6,174 nucleotides of DNA, from assembly GCA_003224665.1 (NCBI GenBank), contig QHZM01000307.1:1-6174 (forward strand), in the 5' to 3' direction. Below, one piece after another: positions 1-5,184 of this stretch (the stretch's first letter is position 1; every line of letters begins with the position of its first letter). A program made the position numbers and the translations under genes. The notes under the pieces were generated by a model. That model was not told the origin of the DNA. It did no database searches and saw nothing but the letters and a program-made list of their open reading frames with translations. The DNA is from Acidobacteriota bacterium (lineage in GTDB: Bacteria > Acidobacteriota > Terriglobia > UBA7540).

Positions 1-517
1 TGAAGCGCAAGATGTGCGCCGGCTCGCCCCAGTGAATCCCCAGAATCCGCCGGGGATGAAGGGCGCCCCGCTGGAGGTCGGTGATGGGGATGGCCGAGGT
101 GTTGCTGCCGATGACGGTGTCGGAAGAAACGGTCTCTTCGACTTCGCGGATAACCCCCCTTTTGACGTCGAGGTCCTCGCTCACCGATTCGATCACGATT
201 TGACTTTCGGCAAGAACAGACAAGTCCTCGCCCGTGGCGAACTGCCGGACGATCTTCGACGGCGCCGACTTCAGCAACCCCTCTTTTCGCGAGCCTTCGA
301 GTAGAGCCAGCAGGCGTCCCCGGGCGCTCCGGCGCTTCGAGGCATCCGACTCCACCCCGGTTACCGGGTGGCCGGCAGCCAAAAGGCAGGCGGCGATACT
401 CGTCCCCATCAGGCCCATGCCAATGACACCCGCAGGGATTCCTTTGGGGTTCGGCGAGTATTTCGCGCGTCGCTGCCGGTAAAGGATTTTGGAATTTCTC
501 CGGCGGGGAACTCTCAT
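1..517 (-). CDS. 3-hydroxyacyl-CoA dehydrogenase-like protein, NAD-binding domain (partial, C-terminus outside window)
   Basis: Only the first 172 residues lie in the window; the gene continues past base 1. The translation shows a Rossmann fold of the 3-hydroxyacyl-CoA dehydrogenase type. The dinucleotide motif GVIGMGLMG is at residues 30-38 (Gly33, Gly35, Gly38). An acidic residue ends the second strand (Glu56), which favours NAD over NADP. Then come VIESVSED at 108-115, SNTSAI at 138-143 and the catalytic-His region GIHWGEPAH at 160-168. The family normally oxidises the 3-hydroxyl of acyl-CoA with NAD, in the cytoplasm. Here the usual H-F-F-N-P motif reads HWGEP (His162 kept, Asn replaced by Glu), so the substrate may not be a standard fatty acyl-CoA. 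The start is the ATG at 517, with GAGG 11 nt upstream. It gives a basic 29-residue leader before the fold, longer than usual. The EamA transporter ends 38 bp upstream on the same strand, suggesting one transcript. The fold is clear; the exact substrate is unknown. Confidence 0.85.
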   Translation of the reverse strand, partial: MRVPRRRNSKILYRQRRAKYSPNPKGIPAGVIGMGLMGTSIAACLLAAGHPVTGVESDASKRRSARGRLLALLEGSRKEGLLKSAPSKIVRQFATGEDLSVLAESQIVIESVSEDLDVKRGVIREVEETVSSDTVIGSNTSAIPITDLQRGALHPRRILGIHWGEPAHILRF

Positions 518-555
518 ATCGGCGATTGCCTCACAGACGGGTTTCGGTGTCTCCT

Positions 556-1491
556 TCAGCTCCCGGCGATTCCGGTCTCAAGCGAAGGTGACTTTCGTTT
601 GTCTTCCCACAGGGTAATGAACAGCGTGCCGACGAGGACCATCATTCCGCCGACGATCGCCAGCACCTTGAGTTTCTCCTTGAGCCAGATTGCGGCGAGG
701 GGAAGTCCGAAAAAGGTGATCAGGTAGTTCGAAAGGGCTGCCTGGATTGCGTCCAGCCGCTTGAGCGCTTTGAGAAACAGGACCATCGACAAGTAGTTGT
801 GAAAAACAGTGAGTAAGGCGAGCCCGGTCCAGGTTCGCAGGGTGAAGCCCGTGAGACGGAAGAAGACCTCCTTCTCCTCGACGAGGACCAGAGGCGTCAT
901 GATGACGAACATCGCCAGATAAGTAAAAAAGAGCATTTTCATCGGCGTGTAACGCTCCAACAGTTTTTTGCCGTAGGAATTATAAATGGCGCTCCCCAAG
1001 GTACCGAGAAAAATGAGCGAATTTCCGTAGAGATATCCGGCGCCCAGGTTCAATGATTTGTAATCAATATCCGAACAAAGGATGACGCCCGCTATCGCCA
1101 TCGCAAAGCTGGCCCACCTCACCCCGGTCATTCTTTCGCCCAGGAAGATGTAGGCCAGGACCGCCGTCGAGACCGGAAGGGTCAGCATGATCAGGGCCGC
1201 ATTGCTGGCCAGAGACATGCGCGTGCCCCAGGTGATGAGCACTTGGCCGGGGAACACTCCGAGCAACGCCAGAAGAAAAAAAACGAGGATGTCCTTCTTG
1301 TTGCTCTCCGTCTTCGTGGCGCCCTCTTTCCCTCTTTCCGACCGGATAAGGGGATAAAGCATCAAGGTGGCCAGGGTCATCGGACCCCAGACCGTAAAGA
1401 GCGACCCCACCTGATCCTGAACCAGCTTGACGCACGTGAACTGCAACGCCCACATCAGGTTGCAACTGAAAAGGAAAAACCAGGACCGCAT
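556..1491 (-). CDS. EamA/DMT-superfamily transporter, ten predicted membrane helices
   Basis: A complete 311-residue inner-membrane protein of the drug/metabolite transporter superfamily, near the usual family length. It shows about ten hydrophobic helices, roughly at 3-22, 31-49, 68-86, 95-117, 125-140, 151-172, 185-204, 217-235, 247-270 and 277-295. These form two EamA repeats. The first has the typical charged turn LGERMTG at 117-123 after its fourth helix; the second has the equivalent WLKEKLK at 269-275. A charged loop at about 50-67 and a hydrophilic tail after 295 are expected to be cytoplasmic. The ATG at 1491 has GAGGTG six bases upstream, a good ribosome-binding site. The substrate cannot be read from sequence: relatives export or import amino acids, nucleotides, sugars or metabolites. 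The hydroxyacyl-CoA dehydrogenase-like gene follows after 38 bp and is probably co-transcribed. A terminator sits 55 bp upstream of the start, so this pair may have its own weak promoter or depend on readthrough. Confidence 0.9.
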   Translation of the reverse strand: MRSWFFLFSCNLMWALQFTCVKLVQDQVGSLFTVWGPMTLATLMLYPLIRSERGKEGATKTESNKKDILVFFLLALLGVFPGQVLITWGTRMSLASNAALIMLTLPVSTAVLAYIFLGERMTGVRWASFAMAIAGVILCSDIDYKSLNLGAGYLYGNSLIFLGTLGSAIYNSYGKKLLERYTPMKMLFFTYLAMFVIMTPLVLVEEKEVFFRLTGFTLRTWTGLALLTVFHNYLSMVLFLKALKRLDAIQAALSNYLITFFGLPLAAIWLKEKLKVLAIVGGMMVLVGTLFITLWEDKRKSPSLETGIAGS

Positions 1492-1497
1492 TCACTT

Positions 1498-1503
1498 CAC
1501 CTC
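1498..1503 (-). promoter_or_regulatory. Ribosome-binding site of the EamA transporter
   Basis: Read on the minus strand this is GAGGTG, six bases before the ATG at 1491. It supports that start over other possible starts. Confidence 0.7.
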
Positions 1504-1545
1504 GAGAGGAGCCAGGGGCGAGGTCCCGTTCCGGTTTCGCCGGGA

Positions 1546-1568
1546 AGAAAAGCCGGGGAAGCCCGGCT
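1546..1568 (-). terminator. Intrinsic terminator after the DUF5009 acyltransferase gene
   Basis: On the minus strand a perfect 7-bp stem AGCCGGG / CCCGGCT encloses a CTTC tetraloop (1551-1568) and is followed directly by TTTCTT. It begins 22 nt after the acyltransferase stop codon and ends 55 nt before the EamA start. A GC-rich stem, stable tetraloop and T-rich tail are the classic layout. The short T tract makes partial readthrough into the EamA gene plausible. Confidence 0.75.
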
Positions 1569-1590
1569 CCAGCTTAGGGACCAAAAGCCC

Positions 1591-2766
1591 CTATGCCTTG
1601 ATGAAAAGTTTTTTCCTGTACATCCAAAACAGGATGAGCCATTCGATGGCCAGCACGCAAACCGCTCGGGTGAGCGGTTCAACCCGGGCCGAGCTCCCCG
1701 CCATTGCCTTGGTGAAGATGCCTACCCACCGGCCGAGAGGAACGAGACTCGCGAACATGTAAATGAATAGGGCGTTCGCCCCAATCACCACGAAGGCTAC
1801 GGACAACCGGCGATACCCGCGGACGTCGATGAGCCAGTAGAAAACCAGGAACATGAGGCAAGCCCATCCTGCCGTCACGAGGCCGTAACTGGTCGTCCAC
1901 ATCTTCATGACGATCGGCACTACGGGACTCAGCGCGTAGCCGAGCGCCAGGCATGATAGACCCGCTGCGCCCATCATCTTAACCTTGCTTTCTTTCGAGC
2001 GTTTGCTCATCAGCAGCTCGCCAATGAGCAAACCCAGAATAGTCGTGGAGACGGTGGGAATGGTGCTCAAAGCCGTTCCCCACCCTTCCGGCGCGTAGGG
2101 CCAACGGGCCCAGTGGGCTCGAAAGAGCGCCAGGTCAACCTCGTTCACCAGGTTGTGGTTCAGCTCGTAAGTCCCGGCGGGAATCCCCGGGGCCGGGACC
2201 AGCGCCAGCAGGAGCGCGTAAGCGGCCAGAATCAGCGCCGCGACGGCGGCTTGAACCCGAGGCGACTTCCGGACCAGCAAAACCGCCACGAAGTAGGCGA
2301 TGGCGATGGGTTGAAGAGCGCTGCTCAGTTCAATCAGGAACGGTGAACCAAGGAAAACCGACTCGCGCACCGAACCCAATAGAAAGAGAACCAGCGAGCG
2401 CCTCAACGCGTGAACCACGAATTGGGAATAGCTCTGGGCGAGTGAACGCTTGGCAAATGACAGTGGGAGCGAAAGGCCTACCATCAACATGAACGATGGC
2501 CAGATGCAATCGTAAAATCGCAATCCTTTCCAGGGCGTGTGCCTCAGTTCATAGACGATGCCGCTGAAGATGGGATTTTGTCCGAGAGCCTGGACTCCGA
2601 CCATCAGCGCCTCGCCGCCGACAATCCAGAACATGATGAAACCCCGGAAGGTATCGAGCGAGTTCAGCCGTTCCGCGGCGGGCGCGGGAAGCGAAACCTC
2701 TCGGGCCACCGGCGCCTCAAGCCTGATTTCTTTTTCCGCAACGCGGGTTGAAACTTTGTCCGCCAT
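1591..2766 (-). CDS. DUF5009 / HGSNAT-like (COG4299) membrane acyltransferase
   Basis: A 391-residue polytopic membrane protein resembling the catalytic domain of heparan-alpha-glucosaminide N-acetyltransferase and bacterial NagX-like proteins. These move an acetyl group across the membrane onto a glucosamine amino group. The opening motif RLNSLDTFRGF is at 33-43. The block LRHTPWKGLRFYDCIWP is at 74-90; its His76 aligns with the acetyl-accepting His of the human enzyme. LPLSFAKR is at 99-107 and PEGWGTALSTIP at 226-237. KMWTTSYGL at 288-296 leads into helices around 298-313 and 321-341, with NALFIYM at 331-337. I count about ten hydrophobic segments and no signal peptide; a polar N-terminus of about 32 residues precedes the first helix. 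The ATG at 2766 is chosen because GAGG lies 8 nt upstream and the recognised family motifs begin only at residue 33. The open frame runs on upstream to an ATG at 3033, but that stretch reads as low-complexity Arg/Gly-rich sequence and contains a terminator hairpin. The acceptor is not known; a glucosamine-containing sugar is the family-based guess. Confidence 0.88.
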   Translation of the reverse strand: MADKVSTRVAEKEIRLEAPVAREVSLPAPAAERLNSLDTFRGFIMFWIVGGEALMVGVQALGQNPIFSGIVYELRHTPWKGLRFYDCIWPSFMLMVGLSLPLSFAKRSLAQSYSQFVVHALRRSLVLFLLGSVRESVFLGSPFLIELSSALQPIAIAYFVAVLLVRKSPRVQAAVAALILAAYALLLALVPAPGIPAGTYELNHNLVNEVDLALFRAHWARWPYAPEGWGTALSTIPTVSTTILGLLIGELLMSKRSKESKVKMMGAAGLSCLALGYALSPVVPIVMKMWTTSYGLVTAGWACLMFLVFYWLIDVRGYRRLSVAFVVIGANALFIYMFASLVPLGRWVGIFTKAMAGSSARVEPLTRAVCVLAIEWLILFWMYRKKLFIKA

Positions 2767-2774
2767 TTGTCGAA

Positions 2775-2779
2775 CCTCA
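2775..2779 (-). promoter_or_regulatory. Ribosome-binding site that sets the acyltransferase start at 2766
   Basis: Minus-strand TGAGG, followed by eight bases and then ATG. It decides against the upstream in-frame ATG at 3033, which would add 89 residues of unlikely protein. Confidence 0.65.
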
Positions 2780-2868
2780 TTCCAGCAGCCGGACACAGGA
2801 CTAGGCGCTTCGAAGATGGTCGTCCAAGTGTCCCAGTATCCTACCCTTCCCCCTCGACCTCCAGACCG

Positions 2869-2907
2869 AAAACCTAAAGCCCCGCGTCTCTGCAGCGTGC
2901 GGGGCTT
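2869..2907 (-). terminator. Terminator hairpin in the gap between the GH20 and acyltransferase genes
   Basis: A perfect 9-bp stem AAGCCCCGC / GCGGGGCTT with a 13-base loop (2877-2907). On the minus strand it is followed by TTTAGGTTTT, so it fits a terminator for transcripts coming from the GH20 locus, whose stop is about 188 nt upstream. On the plus strand the hairpin is not followed by a T tract. It lies 103 nt before the acyltransferase start, so that gene probably has its own promoter. The rest of the 328-bp gap (2767-3094) shows only the ribosome-binding site and a weak 6-bp hairpin at 3046-3064. I see no small gene there. Confidence 0.65.
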
Positions 2908-3094
2908 AGCTTCCAGACGTGTCTTGCCTGTCCTGCCGGAAGTTCGATCACAAGGGAATCGCGGCGAAATTGCTCGTTCTTCCGCTGTTAAAGGCCCCGG
3001 GACGGTCGCCGCAATCGTTTCCAGGCGCCTCATCCGGGCTTCGGGGCCGCTCGGCGCTAGCGGCGCGTGTCGACAGGAAACAGCGCCCGGCCGG

Positions 3095-3628
3095 CTAACG
3101 CTCCGGGCTGAGTGACTCGAGCGGCGGCAGCGCGTCTCCGTCGTGAAACTCTGCCGCGAACTTATTCAATCGCCCCTGCAATTTCCACCAGTGCTGGAAT
3201 TCAGCGTCCCATTTCCCCAGCGCCGTGCCCAGGCGATACGGAGTGTACTCCTCGAGCCACGCCTTCCGGTACTGCTCACGCAGTTCGCTGATCTCGTCCA
3301 TCAAGTCCTCGACGCGGCTGTGGTTTTGAGCGTCGATTTCAGCGAAGAGCAAGAACTCCAGGTCGTCTCTCTTCGGATGGGGACCCAATTCCCGCCAGAA
3401 TCCGGCCACTTCTGCGGCAAAGGTGTTTTTCATCGCCGCATAATCCAGCATCTTCGCCTGCACGAGGAGACTCGAAAGCGTGGCGCGGTCTCCGGCCGCC
3501 AAAGAGGCGCGTTCGAGCCGCTCGATCGCGTCTTCTGCCAAGAGGCGAGTCTGCCTCAGATCGTCCCGGTGTGCTTCCGAGGCCCTGAGGTTCGCGGGCC
3601 GGAGCGGATCAGCCCAAAAGGCGTGCAT
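3095..3628 (-). CDS. C-terminal fragment of the frameshifted GH20 gene
   Basis: A 177-residue open frame that continues the broken hydrolase in another frame. It overlaps the end of the upstream frame (3556-3628). It is mostly helical and polar, with no signal peptide, membrane segment or catalytic motif of its own. DLRQTRLLAEDA, ELGPHPKRDDLEF, and EYTPYRLGTALGKWDAEFQHW followed by KLQGRL match, as I recall them, the helical C-terminal domain of bacterial GH20-type hydrolases. The ATG at 3628 has no convincing ribosome-binding site, and the same frame stays open upstream of it (reading RRDTMHAFW). This supports it being the displaced tail of one gene and not an independent protein. If it is made at all, it would need a -1 frameshift or a corrected base near 3634-3644. 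Confidence 0.7.
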   Translation of the reverse strand: MHAFWADPLRPANLRASEAHRDDLRQTRLLAEDAIERLERASLAAGDRATLSSLLVQAKMLDYAAMKNTFAAEVAGFWRELGPHPKRDDLEFLLFAEIDAQNHSRVEDLMDEISELREQYRKAWLEEYTPYRLGTALGKWDAEFQHWWKLQGRLNKFAAEFHDGDALPPLESLSPER

Positions 3629-4902
3629 GGTATCCCGACGGGGGCGCCCTGCCAGCCGGCCGCCGCCCCGTAAGCGATTCCGGGGAAGGCGGACCGCATC
3701 AGCACCTGCGCGTCATCCGACCAGATTGTGTTGATATGGCCGGAGATTCCATACTGGCGGCCGGTGGACAGAAAGGTGTCAATGTTGTCAAACGACAGGT
3801 CGAAGTCCGGCGCGATCTGGTTCCAAACGGTCACGCCCGTGGCGATAAACTTGGCGACGTTGGCTGAGGCAAAGGGCTTCAAGAAGTGGTTGTAGTCATT
3901 TTCGGGCCCGTAGCTCCAAGGGACGACGACCGTGCCAGCCGGGAGCTGGGCAATGATCTCGGGATACTTCGAGAAAATATCGGCCCACACCATCACCCGC
4001 CTGCCGCGCCGGTTGACGAGCCCCGCGACGCTCTTGAAGTGTTTGAGATAGAGTTCGCCCGGACCGAGACCCCCTGCCTCCGCCTTGGCGAATCTTTCCA
4101 GTTCCCACGTCTCGTCCATGCCGACATGGACAAAGGGACTGGGGAACAGGGTGGCCATCTGGTCCACCCAGTCCTCGAGCAGAGAGGTCACCTGAGGTTT
4201 GAGAGGATTGAACTCACTTCCGTGCGGCACCGCGGCCAGGTCCGCATACCGCTCGACCCGGAAAACGTCGTGGAGGTGCCCATACAATTCCAGGCAAGGC
4301 ACTACACCGACGTGACGCTCGCGGGCGTAGGCAACGATGCGGAGCTTGACCTCTTCTTCGGTAGGCAACGGCCCGTGGCTCATATCCACCATGATTCCGC
4401 GGTAGGCGAGTGAGGGCCAGTCGCGGATTTCCACTTCCGGCAGCGCCGCATCGGCTCCTTGTCCTTCGATCATCTGGCACAGGGTCTGGACTCCGTAAAA
4501 CAAACCGGCCGAGGAGCTCGCCCGGACTTCGCCACCCTGGGGCGTGACGCTCAACGAGTAGGCCTCGCGCGATTCCGAACCGGGGCGCTCCTCCGGGATC
4601 GGCAGGTCGGGTCCTGTGCCGGTGCGCCGGAGCACAAGGGCCAGTTCGGAAGCGGAGTCTTTCGCAACCGGCACCGGCGCACCCATGCGGTCCGAAAGGC
4701 AGGAGGAAAGATTTTGCGCCGAAAAGCGGTCTTCGGCAGTGGGAGCGGAAGCGAAGTGGATGCTTAGGCCACGCGCCGGGAATTGGTGCGACCCGTAGCG
4801 GACCTGCTGCGGGCGCGGCAGCAAGGCGTTGTGTTCGGCAGCCCCCGGGGCCGGCCAAAGCAGCGGCCAGATCAGATAAAAGCCCAATCGCATGCGTCGC
4901 AC
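3556..4902 (-). CDS. Secreted GH20 beta-N-acetylhexosaminidase-like protein, N-terminal and catalytic part (frame lost near its end)
   Basis: GH20 enzymes release terminal GlcNAc or GalNAc by substrate-assisted catalysis. Residues 1-22 form a signal peptide (basic start, hydrophobic core, PGAA end), so the product is exported. Residues about 30-155 look like the family's non-catalytic N-terminal alpha/beta domain, including SSAGLFYGVQTLCQ at 129-143. The catalytic barrel starts at YRGIMVDMSHGPLP (167-180). VVPCLELYGHLHD at 200-212 is the next recognisable strand, and HVGMDE at 259-264 carries the catalytic Asp263-Glu264 pair. VMVWADIF at 303-310 and GHINTIWSDD at 388-397 follow. The start is GTG at 4902, five bases after AGGAGG; an ATG at 4893 lies too far (14 nt) from that site. 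After about residue 422 the frame is lost: the last 26 residues, ending at 3556, are unlike the family. A stretch between Lys186 and Leu187 also seems absent. The catalytic assignment is firm; activity is doubtful. Confidence 0.82.
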   Translation of the reverse strand: MRRMRLGFYLIWPLLWPAPGAAEHNALLPRPQQVRYGSHQFPARGLSIHFASAPTAEDRFSAQNLSSCLSDRMGAPVPVAKDSASELALVLRRTGTGPDLPIPEERPGSESREAYSLSVTPQGGEVRASSSAGLFYGVQTLCQMIEGQGADAALPEVEIRDWPSLAYRGIMVDMSHGPLPTEEEVKLRIVAYARERHVGVVPCLELYGHLHDVFRVERYADLAAVPHGSEFNPLKPQVTSLLEDWVDQMATLFPSPFVHVGMDETWELERFAKAEAGGLGPGELYLKHFKSVAGLVNRRGRRVMVWADIFSKYPEIIAQLPAGTVVVPWSYGPENDYNHFLKPFASANVAKFIATGVTVWNQIAPDFDLSFDNIDTFLSTGRQYGISGHINTIWSDDAQVLMRSAFPGIAYGAAAGWQGAPVGIPCTPFGLIRSGPRTSGPRKHTGTI

Positions 4903-4907
4903 GGGAC

Positions 4908-4914
4908 CCTCCTT
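4908..4914 (-). promoter_or_regulatory. Strong ribosome-binding site selecting the GTG start of the GH20 gene
   Basis: Minus-strand AAGGAGG, with five bases to the GTG at 4902. The alternative ATG at 4893 would have a 14-base spacer, so GTG is preferred. Confidence 0.75.
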
Positions 4915-4930
4915 CGAGTCTGCGAAGGCG

Positions 4931-4960
4931 TTGGCAGAAGCCCGATCACAAAAATAAAAT
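4931..4960 (+). promoter_or_regulatory. Candidate sigma70-type promoter for the M19 dipeptidase
   Basis: TTGGCA (4931-4936), an 18-base spacer, then TAAAAT (4955-4960) in the only AT-rich island of the 282-bp divergent gap. It would give a 5' leader of about 215 nt before the ATG at 5185. Box matches are good, but this is pattern reading only, and the host's promoter consensus is unknown. Confidence 0.35.
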
Positions 4961-5006
4961 GATAATGACTCGCACGTATTAGACTGAGCCGGGGGGCCCC
5001 GGGGAC

Positions 5007-5035
5007 ACTCTAAACTTGCGGCCGATGCAGGTCAA
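5007..5035 (-). promoter_or_regulatory. Candidate sigma70-type promoter for the GH20 gene
   Basis: On the minus strand TTGACC (5030-5035), a 17-base spacer, then TAGAGT (5007-5012). Transcription would start near 5000, about 100 nt before the GTG. The -35 box is strong and the -10 box moderate. It lies downstream (on the plus strand) of the candidate dipeptidase promoter, so the two transcripts would overlap at their 5' ends. Confidence 0.3.
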
Positions 5036-5163
5036 GACTCCGCTGACCGGCAGGCTCGGGTGGATTCGGGGAGGCCAGCTTCCCCTTGCCGCTGCCCCTG
5101 CCAGACTGCCAGCAACCGTTGGTCTGGGGGACGAAAATATGCTACTCACATGCGCGAAGAACC

Positions 5164-5171
5164 GGGAGGAG
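5164..5171 (+). promoter_or_regulatory. Ribosome-binding site of the M19 dipeptidase
   Basis: GGGAGGAG, 13 bases before the ATG at 5185. The spacer is long, but no other start codon lies closer in frame, and the protein's first motif begins at residue 5, so this start is required. Confidence 0.5.
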
Positions 5172-5184
5172 CCAAAGCGAAATC

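Larger units (their letters stand above)
3095..4902 (-). pseudogene. Whole GH20 locus, apparently disrupted by a frameshift and an internal deletion
   Basis: Joining the two overlapping frames by adding one base in the C-run region at 3634-3644 gives a continuous product of about 602 residues: signal peptide, N-terminal domain, GH20 barrel and helical C-terminal domain. Members of this group that I remember are nearer 650-700 residues, so even the repaired version looks short. The shortage can be placed at two points, Lys186/Leu187 in the barrel and the frameshift junction itself. Good promoter-like sequence, a strong ribosome-binding site and a clean signal peptide remain. This fits a recently damaged gene, or assembly or sequencing error in an intact one. 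The sequence alone does not separate these. Confidence 0.6.

Noticed and set aside
1270..1282. Run of eight T on the coding strand of the EamA gene as a possible slippage site
   Set aside because: The frame stays correct through it (VFFLL inside a membrane helix), and the neighbouring frames give no sensible continuation.
2767..2868. Promoter for the acyltransferase gene downstream of the hairpin
   Set aside because: TTGGAC followed after 18 bases by TAGTCC, and an isolated TAGGAT, are the best matches. Neither is good enough to list as a feature.
2767..3033. N-terminal extension of the acyltransferase frame back to the ATG at 3033
   Set aside because: The extra 89 residues are Arg/Gly-rich and unlike any domain, the DNA contains a terminator hairpin at 2869-2907, and a well-placed ribosome-binding site supports the ATG at 2766.
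3046..3064. Small hairpin GCCGCT / AGCGGC after the GH20 stop
   Set aside because: Only 6 bp with a GC-rich loop and no T tract, so it is not convincing as a terminator.
3886..4413. 175-residue plus-strand frame opposite the GH20 catalytic region
   Set aside because: Antisense shadow of conserved GH20 codons, without start signals or family resemblance.
4214..4858. 214-residue minus-strand frame within the GH20 gene
   Set aside because: A shifted-frame shadow of the GH20 gene, rich in Arg, Pro and Gly with no coherent domain. The GH20 frame carries the signal peptide and active site.
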